Source: Acanthaster planci
Taxonomy: Eukaryota; Echinodermata; Asteroidea; Valvatida; Acanthasteridae
Assembly (NCBI RefSeq): GCF_001949145.1
Contig: NW_019091518.1
Location: forward strand, 434,318 to 498,317
Length of the DNA stretch: 64,000 bases
Reading direction: 5' to 3'
Positions 35,901 to 49,000 of the stretch are shown here, one piece after another (the stretch's first letter is position 1; the number at the start of each line of letters is the position of its first letter). A model generated the notes under the pieces. The model did not search any database. It was not told the origin of the DNA and saw only the letters and a program-made list of their open reading frames with translations. The position numbers were made by a program, and so were the translations under genes.

Positions 35901-37073
35901 GATTTGTTGTTTGGTTTTTTTAGTAATTCACAGATCATGCCCTCATGTGCATCGGACAGAGTGATTCAAGCAGATGTCAACAACAAACAGAAGATATCTT
36001 TTGTTCACCTATCGGTTTTAACAAGCTGGGTCAAAATGGCCGCAAGGCAAGACACTGAAGACTCGGTGAAATAAATAAAAAAAAAACGGCACTTACTACG
36101 ATGTTAGTATCAAGAACATGTAAAGAATTTCACACTGTGCCTCTTAACGATTTAAAGTTATCCCAGTGGTTTTTTCTTTTGAATAATGTTAGTATTTATG
36201 GTATATTACAGAAGAAGCTGTTTTACAGTGAAAGTTAGGGTATGGATAGGAAAGTGTACAAAATGCATGAAAATAAAAAAGTGAGGTGTTGGAAAGTTGA
36301 ATGAATACATGTACATAGCAGAGGTCCACAAACCCATGCATTCCCTGAGCTGAGATTATAGGCAAAAAATTTGCTGACAATGTAAGATGTAAAACTGGAA
36401 AATCAGGAAATGCAAGGAATTTCTAGGCTCCATTCTTATTTCAATATTACTCCATATTTTGGTGTTACTTTGATGTTGCTGATATAAATCTCTGGACATA
36501 TTGAAACTTCGAAAATTTCAATACTGAGGGATGATATAAAAAATAATGAAAGGACATCAGGGTGTACTCAAAACATTGTTGTGAGCATTTTGTACGTGAG
36601 GGATAATCAATATACGAATTCCTGTTACTGGGTATTGGCAAATCTGGCATCAACAGTCCCTAGGAAATTTTGAAACTGCATAAGAATTTGTACTTTTTTT
36701 CAATATGAGAGAGTAAAAACAGATGATGATATCACAGCTATCTAAAGACAAGCTGATAGGCAGCCACTCGGTATCCTTCAAGAGTGACATCCTAACATGT
36801 GGACCAATAAGATGAGAGCTTTTCCTCCCTAGGCTGGTCCCAGACCCCCTCCTTCTGTGGTCTAGAATATTATGGGGGACAAGCAGCCAGCATACACGTA
36901 CCTCACATCATTGAAATAAAAAAAAAACCAACCAGTCCTGAATTCGCCTTGTCATCCTGAACAAAGTTAATGTCAAGGTACACTGACTATCCATTTGCCT
37001 TTCGACGCCAGTCAGGTTACACAGTGCCACCTTTAGTCAGCACAGAGACCAGTTACGAGTGTCCAACTGCTCA
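33000..37073. other. Intergenic region between adhesion GPCR B and MFSD5
   Basis: No recognisable coding exon. The left side should hold the promoter of receptor B and the right side the 3' UTR of MFSD5. A minus-strand AATAAA near 35739-35744 is the nearest canonical poly(A) signal I noticed for MFSD5, which would imply a long UTR. G-rich blocks at about 34300-34510, and a tggatccagggg-to-ccctatggatccactg pair (about 34857-35067), look like decayed hAT fragments without confirmed target duplications. Confidence 0.4.
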
Positions 37074-40000
37074 TCACACATCGATGACTTCGGGCTGATC
37101 ATCAAGGATACCGAGCCCATTCCCGACGGCCCTCTCCTGTGACGGTCTGGTGGGACCCGGAGACGTGGATATGCCCTTCTCGATGTCCACCACTGGGGTG
37201 ACCAACGACAGACTGTAACAAACCACAAAGTGCTCAAACCCTTAAAAACTTCAGCTTCTTCTCAACCCTCAACCTGATCCTTTTTCTAACCCATTACTTC
37301 ACTCTTTTCAAAGCCCTCTGCCCCGCTCTACTTGCAAGGTATCCTGACCCTATCTGCCCTGAGCGGGACCAAAAGAGGGAGCACATTTTCCTAGCACTGG
37401 AGGCTCGATTGGTGGAAACTGCACTTCACTGGTTCACCAACGACTGCCAAGTGCATGCCTTATGGTCACATCACTACCAACAAAATGAACACTCCGCAAT
37501 ATGGCTCTTTTCACCCAAAGAGGGGGCGTTTTGCTCAATGTGGATTTCCGACTCCTTACATGCCTAATCATTTTGAGACTTGGCACGCATCATCATCAGG
37601 ACAACATAAAAGTTTCAATCAATTATGACATATGGTTTTGATTTGGCAGTCATTTCAGGTTCACGACCTCAAACGTGTCAGCCTGCTGCAGTGAGCATCA
37701 ATGGAAAAAGTACAGATTTTTGGCTGATCTGAAAAATGCACATTGCATGAGAACAGCATCTCCAATTTTCACAAAACTGGTGTCCAAATGACTGCAAGAT
37801 GTTACTGGTTACTTATTAAGGCTTAATGTGTGAAATACAATGCCCAGTGATGACATAACAGAAGATATGGAGGGCGTGGTCTGCCCCTACCACTTCTTTT
37901 AGAGCTCACCTGATCCCATTTCCCAACCAGTAATGTTGTCTGTTTTTCAACCCAATTCCTAATCTTACTTCCAAACACCACCATTATCATATATCTGAAC
38001 TTCATTTGACTGTCTCTACAACTTCAATCCTGATGCTGTTTCTAACCTTAACCTAACCCCTTTTCAAAACTTCACCTGATTCTATTTTCAACCCTTAATT
38101 AGGCTTTTTAAGCCTGACCCAACTACCAACTCTTTACTGGACCCACTCTGAACCTTAACCCCAAACTTTTTTCTCATTCTGAAATCTGACCCAACTCAAC
38201 GTCAGTGGTCAAAATTTTAAAGTGACAATTTTACCGATAAAGCCACCACTGCATACATGTCGCCAGCAACAACAGCACTACACAGAATTTGAAGATAGTA
38301 ATCATACCTAAATTCTGCAAAGCAAAAAGGGAAGAAAAAAAAATGCAAAACCGTGTAAACTCGAAAGCAAATAAGCTCAACTAAAAATGACAGTCAGGGT
38401 CTCTGCCGAGGTGCTGCTGCTGGTAATTGGGTAATTCCAGAAATTAGGGGTCCAGAAATGTGACATTGTCCCTGATGTATCTTTACTTTTTTTATTTGAC
38501 ATGGAAATATCATTGGAATTGATTTCAAACTATTACTATTTGTTTAGCAGGTAATTTGAATTGATTCATCACCGTTGGAAATGGAAAAATGTGTTCTGAA
38601 ATTACAAAATCATATGTCAGATTTGACAGGGACACCTAATTTCTGGAAATACCCACCTCTAAAAGGTAGTTCTTTAATTCCTTACTTTTTGTGGAGTTTT
38701 GGTTGTCAGCAGATCTGCCCAACATTCTAAGCCATGACATGTCTATACTTATTGGTCTTCATTTGACAAGAGTTCGGTGAATTTGAACCAAAGGACTGAG
38801 TTCTCATTTTGTAACCAGCTCTCAAGAAAACAGACAATTCTTGGCTTATTCCTTGCACTTAAGCATCAAAACTTTACCATAGAGTCTTGTTAACTCTAGT
38901 TTTTAATTTTAAGGAAGAAATTTCGATTTACATAAATAACTCTTTAACCCAACTGGCTTATTTGGAAAAACCCTAGAGGGTACTTATCTCAAGTAATTCT
39001 TGAAAATTTCACAAGATACCCCGACAATCTTAGTTTTGATTTCCATGGTATTTAGCTTCGGAATGGATTTGCAGACTTGTCCAAACGGTATATCAGTATT
39101 TTAGAGAATGGACGACACGACAAGAAATGAACAATTCACCTGAAGAAGGATAAAAATGACTATCAAATTCAAGGGAATCCGAAAGAAATTCATGATGGTC
39201 GATCGGGCTGCCAAAAGAAAACAAAAACAAAACAGAATTAAGGAGTGGCTACTCATTTTGGACTCATGAAAAAAATGGGAGCATTGTACACAGTGTAAAA
39301 AGGTCTGTCACGATGCCATCTAGGCACAATGCGAATCCCAAATGAACCATTCAACAAGATATGATGACAATCACTAACACACAAGTCTATGTCTTTGTCT
39401 TGGAAAAGAAAAACTCAAATAAAGTCTCAAAACTAGCGTCCATTTGTAACTGATGTATCTGGAATTCTTCAAGGAAATCTGTGACTTCTCACGACAAAAT
39501 GAGATGAAAGTCAGAATTTTCAACGTCTGAGATATTGGTATTTTAATTCAGTAGCAAAAGAGTTTCCAATGTATCTATATGCAACACTTGGGGTAAAAGT
39601 ACAAGGTGACAACATGACATTAATCTGGCAGCTTTGCGTCTTTGTTTCCAACCTTGTTTTAACATTTCTGACCAGGTACGAATAATGCTGTCCTCAAAAT
39701 TGACGGGAAAAAAAATTTTGAGGATTAACCACTTGCTGTCGGGTGCATTTGGAAATGCAGTGTCTAATGCCGGGCGATTTTTCGATATCTTTGGTTTTCA
39801 AAAATCTTCCAAAATTCATATTTTCTTTTCCTGAACACCTAAACGCCATCAAGTGACTGTCTGGTGGCTACTCTAATCTGACAGACAACATCTATTGACA
39901 CTGGAGTATTTCAGCCAGGCCTGCCGCCTTGTAAAATGAGCCCAGATTGTGTGGTGTCATGTCTTCTTTTGTTCCCGAAACTGGCACAGTGCGCTGCTGG

Positions 40001-43000
40001 CGTCTTTTCAAATGTGGACCTGATTAGCATGCAGTGGTATTGTATCGCTCTTCCCTGGAGCGCTGAAGCGCTTTTGTCCCTGGTGGTAAACCGCTCATGC
40101 TGAATGCCACAAACAGTTGTAAAATTTTTCAAAACAATGACGGACTCCTGCGCTATTGACAACTGAATAAATGTTGACAATTCCCAGCAGCCCAGTCTTT
40201 TCTTCCGGGTACAATGTTTTGTTACAAGACCCAACTCTCTTGTCCGATTTCGGGCAGCCCGGCTTTGGGTAGAAAGAAAACGTACCCAAAACCGGGCTCC
40301 CCGGCGGCAAGTGGTTAAATAGGAGACGCGTTACTCTTTCCAAATATTACAAACCCCCAAATTGATCTCCAATTCAATATTCGACTTTAAACCGTCAAAA
40401 TAGGAAAGAGCAGAATGTTGTGATGGGTCATATCTGTGGAATTATAACAGCTGCAAGACTGTACATGTGTATAATCTCCAGAAAATTAGTTCCAGCGGAT
40501 GTGCATGTAGGCTACACGAGTAATATTCCAAAAGAATTTTACCTTCCTCGGGCACATATCTCCCCCTCATCGTACCCAGCGACGGCCAGAAGATACCCAC
40601 GCAGCACTCAAACACTAAGAAGCCAATGAAGATTGCAGACTGGCTCTGAAAAACACAACAATAGAAGAACAGACTGACCAACGGCTTGCATCAAAAGCAA
40701 CAGAGCGTGACGTTGACTAGTACACGATATAGTCATATTTTGGACTAAAAAAAAAAATCCACTCCACCAGCTCCCCCCCCTCCTAACAGTCCGATACATC
40801 CAATAGAAGCTCACACTTCAAGATACTATTTAATTCATTCGTTATGCAAGACAACACCACTCAAGTTTGTCCAATCAGCAACTGATATGATCATAGGTCT
40901 TCAACCTTCGGCAAAAGGAAAGCACAGCACACATGCATGTACAGTTCACTGCCTGCCCCCAGCACATACCAGACCATGCAGACTGGTTAGGCTTAAGTAC
41001 ATTAGCACATGTACATGTAGTTAAGCTATTCTACGTATATTACTGTACTAAAAAAACAGTGTATGATGCGCAGTTTGCAAATAGCTCATATTTGAATCTG
41101 CCTGTCTTTCCTGGGTTAATATTTTGACCAATTCTCCCTTAAATACTGCGATTTGTGATGGATATAAATGTACATCATAAGTAAACCTTGGAGATTCCAC
41201 CTTTTTTGAGTAAACTCCACAAATCGAGGCCGTGAAATTGTTGTAGGGCCTTGTCTAAGTACCCCACAAGGACAACAAATGTTCCTTGTGCTTCTGGTAC
41301 CCCTCATGGCACCATAAACCCATGTACAGGGACAAAGGAAATATCCCACAAGAATAAATATGCAAGGGTGGGTGCATGTGTGAGTAACTGCAATCCCAAA
41401 ACTATGGGAAACCACATTTTCAAGGGTTGTAGACATAGTATGGTCAGCTGACACCTATCAGTCAATTAACAGCCGTCAACCGATTTCTGCTCGAAATGAT
41501 GTCAAAGTTTCTGTGTTGAATCTTGCATCCTCAAAAATGGATTAGACTCGAGCTCACCGATGGCATGATCACTGGAACGCACAGTGCTAATGCTGAGACC
41601 AACAGGACAGGCCTCATGAAAGATTCCACGGTTAAGTAGCGGCCGGCTATCTTGAAACCAGAGGAACCAATCATGATAGCTACCTGCACGTTAACAAAAG
41701 GATAGGTTGAAAACACATAAATCCCAATTTCTGTAAAACTCAAGAGCTGGCATCGTACAAATGTACAGGAACAAAACTTTGTAAAGCCTTGGCAATGAAA
41801 TCTGAAATATTTCTGCTGTGTAATGAACGAATGGAAAATTGAATTAAATGAGTGCAATACGGGACTGTAATTATGGCAATGTTACGTAAATGACTACATG
41901 TCCATTAAATCCAAAACCTCTGCATGAAAATCCACTGAAATTTAAGTAAATCTTAATCAGGTATAACTTTGGTACATGTATGTCGGTTAAAACTTAATCC
42001 TTTTAGTTTCAACAGTTTTGACTGCCTAGAATTATACACATAAGGGGGAGAATGTATGTTTAATTTGAAAAACATTAAGATAACTTTCCCACACTGTTTA
42101 AACATTTAGCCAACAATTAACGGAGACCGCCACCTACCTCAGTGTTTTCATATAGACGCATTGTTATAATTATAGTTTAACAATGCACATGGTCCAACCA
42201 ACATGACCAATATAAAAATATAGATTGATGTTGGGGTGTTTAAAACAAGCAATGTTACTGTTTTAGAAATCCACTTTATTTCTCAAAATAAAAAAAGTGT
42301 CATGGATGCCAAAGGGAAAAAAACAGTATGTAACAGGCATCATTTATAATAAAAAAGGAACATCAGACTCCATTCATCAAAACGCCAAACCTCTTAAAGG
42401 GGCAGTTCCATTTAATCGTTTGGAAAATCTGTAAATGTATTTAGAACTTTTTTCATTTGAACATGTACATGTCCCACTCTTACATGTATTTAAACAGCTG
42501 TGTGGATTCACCAATGTACAGCAGTGTCTGGCTGTGTACATATACTGACTGCATGAAATTTGGATAGAGGTACTGATATTAATCAATACTTAAGCTAGCC
42601 TGGGCCCAATAAAAAACCTTTACAAAATTTATGAAAAAAAAACACCTGAGCTATAAGATTTTCCATTTTATACTGCACTCCAAGGAGGTTGTACAAAAAG
42701 GAGAATTACTGGAGAAAAGTGAGAAATGTTTATTCATAAAGATGGTGACTCAATTTAAAATATTAAGGACTACATGCATCAAATCAGACTTGTTAATAAG
42801 CTGATCATCAGTCAGGTCACATGTAGGTAGACTGCATGCCTGTGTTACTCTCAAAACTCAAGGGTGCGAGGAAATGTACATGCAGTAGCCTTGACTAAGA
42901 ACAGAACAGAGCATCTGGCATTCGGATATCTTGAGATAACCATGCAATGTTAGCGTATACTCCCAGCCTGACTGAGTGTATCCCTTCCCCCGATTACTCA

Positions 43001-46000
43001 TGGTTTGTACTCCTGCCGAGTGCGTGCTCAGAAATGTGGTTGTTCCAGCGCAAGTAAAGTGCTCAAACGCAGCTGTAAAGTTCAAGACTGTGCCGTAGTG
43101 CAGCCAAAAGGCCAGGCACAAGTCAAGTCACGAGACGGAAAAATCATATATGACAGGGGAATTGATGACAAGGGAAAGCTTTTCTCAACAATTTATTTGT
43201 ACGGCTTGTGGTGTGGCCGAGGTATAGATGACCTGTGATGGACTTATAATGACCTTGCAGGGAGTGTTGATGGACAAGACTACGGCCCCAGCAAGGGGCC
43301 AAGCGAGGGACTGACAGAAATGCCTTTGACACGGTCTAAGCACAGCCTTGGATTTGCTCAACCCCGACTCACCATGAACGCGGCAAATATGAAGCCATGG
43401 GGGATGACCTCCTTGGGCCTGCCTGGGTCCGTCTGCACCTGAGACTGACTGAGGGCTGGCGTCCACTCCAAGACAAACGTGTACATGGCTCCCTCGAATA
43501 AAGACTGGATCAGACCGAGGCACAAGACTTTGCGATCTGAGGAAGCAAGCTACTACGTGTTTCAAGAGCTAGGAAGTACACGTTCAACACTGCTGAAGAG
43601 TTCAATCAAATTTGCTGATTACATGAAAGAATATGAAAAATTTTTTGGGTTCGGCTTTTGACTGACTCAAATACATCTGAGAAGAAACATAGATTAAGAA
43701 TGGAGAAATAGAATTTGACATGTAGAGGGCCTTTCAAAAAAGTTGCACATCTTTATTAGTCAACTGATACCTTGTGCTAAGAGAGTCACGGCAGTGACTG
43801 TAACAAAGATCAGTACTTGTGCAAACATGATCATGGCAACCATACAGGAAGACAAACTGATGTACCACAAACCAAGCTATCAAAATACATGTACACATAC
43901 ATCATGCAATGAACCATCCAGGGGTTTGCACTTGATGTCACAGCTCCCGCGGGTGCCATCTTGGTGCCAGACTTTTCTGTAATTTCTGTATGTATTATGA
44001 TAGATCTTTGGGCAGCATCTCAAAACATGAAACGTTCCTAGTCTTTAGAGAATCTTCCTCCTGGGAGACAGAATGATCCTGCTTGGGAAACAAGAGTATT
44101 TCCAGAGTGTCCCCAGCTAGAAAAAGCAACTTACCCATATCTGAGATGGTATAAGCTTGAAGGAGCTATAGCAAAAGTAACAATCACATTTACAAGGGTA
44201 CGTTTGGAATGTGGTAATTGGTTCCTTGCACTTGGTACTCGGTGACTATTCCTTTCACATGGCATGAAATTTTGAGAAATCCTTGAAAATGTTGAGCCCT
44301 TAACCAGTGGAGGGGGGAAAGGAATAGGATTTGGATGTATCTGACCTGCTTTTATGTAATATAAGGCAGTTTTGAAGGACGTTCCAAGACTGGCTTTGGA
44401 GTCACCGTAGTTCTCGGACCACACCATCATGACTAGAATGACCATGGCAATAAGGACAAACATGGACACATCGAAGGGCGACCTGTAATGACAAGCATAA
44501 TGTACACATCTCGCCAGTCAAGTGTAATACAGAGCATGATGGCAACCCAAAAAACTTGAACGACTAGTTTTGGAAAAACAAAATTTATGCTTGTTAGTTT
44601 ACAAAAACTGTAGTTGCGTAGTTTTGATCAATAGGACAATAAGAACATCCGACAAAAAGATCAGCAGTGCAAGTTATTTCCTCAAATAACTGTACAAGAA
44701 ACAATGCATGTTGGTCACAACAGTTGCCGGAGATGAAACATACCGACTAAAAATTTGTCCAATTTGGCAAATGTAGGATACCTTTAATGTGTAAGTTTCA
44801 AATGGTGAGACGCATGAACTACAACCGACAGATGCCAATGGGTTTTACTCACAAGATGGCCATTTAGNNNNNNNNNNNNNNNNNNNNNNNNNNNNNNNNN
44901 NNNNNNNNNNNNNNNNNNNNNNNNNNNNNNNNNNNNNNNNNNNNNNNNNNNNNNNNNNNNNNNNNNNNNNNNNNNNNNNNNNNNNNNNNNNNNNNNNNNN
45001 NNNNNNNNNNNNNNNNNNNNNNNNNNNNNNNNNNNNNNNNNNNNNNNNNNNNNNNNNNNNNNNNNNNNNNNNNNNNNNNNNNNNNNNNNNNNNNNNNNNN
45101 NNNNNNNNNNNNNNNNNNNNNNNNNNNNNNNNNNNNNNNNNNNNNNNNNNNNNNNNNNNNNNNNNNNNNNNNNNNNNNNNNNNNNNNNNNNNNNNNNNNN
45201 NNNNNNNNNNNNNNNNNNNNNNNNNNNNNNNNNNNNNNNNNNNNNNNNNNNNNNNNNNNNNNNNNNNNNNNNNNNNNNNNNNNNNNNNNNNNNNNNNNNN
45301 NNNNNNNNNNNNNNNNNNNNNNNNNNNNNNNNNNNNNNNNNNNNNNNNNNNNNNNNNNNNNNNNNNNNNNNNNNNNNNNNNNNNNACCCCTCAAAGAACA
45401 ATGACGGTAATCTATAATCCGCTGCTATTGCATGATCTTTACTCCCAAAAAATATTAAGTTATGAGAACATTTCACACAGGGATTGCCTCGCTTTGGATT
45501 CAAGATGGCTGACTCAAGAATAAGGCCAATTAACACAATGCTTTATGTCTCCAATAAACAAAGCACATAAATTATACATGGCGTGAGCCCAACTATCTAC
45601 AACTTTCAATTGTGAAAGTTCAAAATTTTAACCCAGAAGGTCAGAAAAAAAAGTTGTCTTCACAATGTTCGGGCACTCACACAAAACCAAAGCGGATGGC
45701 GACGAACTGCGCCACCACGCCCGCTGCTATGGCAACGATGGAGTTTCCGAGGGTGGCATGGGAGAATATGGTGCCCAAGAGATCTTTATCAAAGGCTCTC
45801 TGCAGATTAGGAAAGAAAACAAGCAGTTGTTAGAGTAATATTCTGGAAAAAGGCTTGCCACTGTCAGCAACTCTTCTCCTCTTTGGCAGGGCCATATACA
45901 TGTAATTACTTCCTACATGGAAACCAATAGAAAGTCGGCATTATTTACACACCAAGTTCAATCTTTCATGTCCATAACATAGAGACAATACAAATTATAA

Positions 46001-49000
46001 ATAGACCGGTTTACAATGTTTTACAGGGTAAGGGCTATCATACAGTACATGTGCTTCAGGATAAATCCTTCACTGCTTGAGTTACATGTACATTTACCCC
46101 CCTTGTAAAAATCTCTACACATATACATAACATCCGGCCTGTACACAGAAACGTACACTGTACATGTAACTGTGTCTAGCAGTGCACTGCTAAAAAATGG
46201 CCAAGACCAGGGGGCAATTAATTTATTTTGTTTGGAAAATGTTGATTAAGGAAAAATACCAAGCTTTTATTTTTTTCAGAACAGTAACCCATAAGTCTCA
46301 AATCTTCAATTCCACCAGAATGGAAGATTTGAGGATGGAAGGATTGAGGAAGGCAGAGCACAGCTACACGTGCATGTATTACTTTACTCAGGGCTTCAGG
46401 TTTGCATACGCAGATGTGGGATTTGCCTTTCAATTGCTGCACAAATTTGCCAATGGGTATTTCACTTTACCGACAAAATAAAAATGTCTACAGAGTTAAG
46501 GTCAAATTCATACTAGGTGCAAAGGCAGATTACCAATCCAATTTTGTGATATCAGATCAAACATTTGTGAAATTAGCAACAGCTGAACACATTTCAACTG
46601 AAGCAAAAATTTCACTGCAAACGTTTTTGAACGTCAAGTTCTCTTTGCTTTTGCATGTACCAGAAGCAGGAGAGACAACAGCACGGAGATGCACTCTAAA
46701 GGCATTCAGACCACCTGGAGTGTCTAGAATAGGAGTCATTATTGCACAGAATTACCATGTACTGTACTTGTTCTTGCATTGTTGCAAGGCTGTACTGGAA
46801 TGTCCGTACCTCTGCCTGCTTGTACAATATAAAGATACATGTACTGTACATTGATATGTACATGCAAGTGTATACATGTACGTTATGTGTAGACACGTAA
46901 ATGGTCAAGCACTTCCTAACTTTTTATGACATTTGTCAAATCATTGACAGGTGATGCATGAAGGTTGAACTCTGGTGATAAAGTTTAAAAGCACTGTGCA
47001 TAAATGTATGACATGGCGTACATGTTCATGTACATGTACGCAATCACCGCCTACCTCATGTGGACTTGTGAACAAAAGTTGTCCACACAGTGCAGGAAAG
47101 GCAGACATTCTGTGTGTGGGCAGGTGTTCGTCACATTAAGAGAACAATTTCTTTTGTTTGGCCAATTAGAACTGCAGTTTTGGGACATTTCCATGTCCCC
47201 AGAATGTTTTTGGACCCTACAAAATTAGTGTAATGATAACTGCCTGTCCCCACAACTACCAAGCAAGCATACATGTACTGTGTCTGTGGGCTAACCTTAC
47301 ATACCTAGTGTGGACTTGTGAACAAAGAATATCCACACGATGCAGGAAAGGAAGACATTTTGTGGACTTACACACGTCCACAGGATATTTCCCCTTCTCT
47401 GGAAAAGAGGTTTAGAGACATTTTGGGCTAGGGGTCATCCGTCGTAAAAGGAAAAGTAATAGTCAAGGAAACCTTGTACAAAACAACAGCTGAAAATCGT
47501 GTTCCTAGTTCAAGAAAAACGAGTATTTTCACTGAGTTTTCTTAACTGCACGAAAAGAAAGGAATGTCCACAGTACATGTAGGTATGTAAGGTTGGGGTG
47601 TGTGTGCACGTGTGTTGTATATGTAGTGTGAACTCAGCGTGCAGTTTTCACCTCTGCGCTGTCTACCGTTGCCAATGGCAACAGGTGGCTGACTTTTATT
47701 AAACCCTCTAGGGTATGTGCACTTCAAACTATAGGTTCAATATATATGCAGGTATACACGAGCTAATTATGACAATAAGGGCCGATACAAGGCCACATTT
47801 GGCCTGTATCCAGTCTGCATACATGTACAGTGTATGGACTGCCTGGTCCACTGTATATATCCAGTGGTATTGCAAGATTTAAAAAAAAAGAACAGACTCT
47901 CTGGTGACACCACCGTCTATGATGCCTTGACCACATTAGGTCAGGGCACAGCACACAGTGTGTTGGATGATTACCATTTATACAGTCACCAGTTCAGCCT
48001 GAGTCAAGTCCCAATAATCCTACATACATGTAGTTTCATATTTTTGTACATACATGTATGAAGCCAACGTCTCTCCTCAAAATGCACAAGTTTTTGTCCG
48101 CGTTGTACTGTTTGCCAGACATCGGCAGAATTTCCATTTCATACTAATTCAATTCAACGGTGGGTTTAGTCTTCTTCAGACTTTTGAAGTGTTCCATTTT
48201 GTTATCTAATCACTTAACCGGGAAAAAAATTTCTATTGAATGAAATGAATTGAACGAAATACAAAAATTCAAAATGTTAGTCGTGATATTGAGAAGTGGC
48301 CAAGTCCAAGCAAACACAGACCTACACGTACGCCACTGTCTTGGAAATCTTGCCCTCACATTAGGTGTCTGGATGTTTCTGTAGGTGATAATCAAGGCAA
48401 AATGTCTGGGAAAACAAACCCCGGCGCCAAAGACAGAGACAGCTAAGATTAAGAAACTCTCCCCCTCTCCCCCGTAAGACAGCAAATCCGGACTTACCGC
48501 ATGGTGTTCATAGACTACCCATGATTCAAAGGCACTGTACAGAATAGAGGTAGCAGTTCCCCCGAGCAATCGACCAATCATGAGAATGTGAAAGTTGTTG
48601 AAGTGTTTGGTGACGCAAGCCAGGGCATAGAGGATCCCATACAAGATGCAGTTAGCCCTTCGCCCACTGGAAAGACAAAAATGGGCAATTTTGTAAAGGA
48701 GAATTTACACTAACAACTGAAGGAACGACGTGGACCAGTTCTGATAAAAATCAGAGGTGTAGTTTAGCTGCATACAGACATATCGTGTACAGGCCCACCG
48801 TACAGGGGTAATTCCAGAAATAAGGGGTCCATTTCTTTGTGTCCCTGTTACATCTGACATATAATTTTGTAAGTTCAGAACACATTTTCTAATTTCCAAG
48901 AGTGATGAATTAATGCAAATCACCTGCCAAACAAATAGTAATAGTTTGGACACAATTCACTGATCTTTCCATGTCAAATAGCAAAGGTCAGACGTAACAG

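Noticed and set aside
44784-45536. Open frame of 250 residues across the gap
   Set aside because: It is an artefact of reading through the N run; flanking MFSD5 exons join without it.
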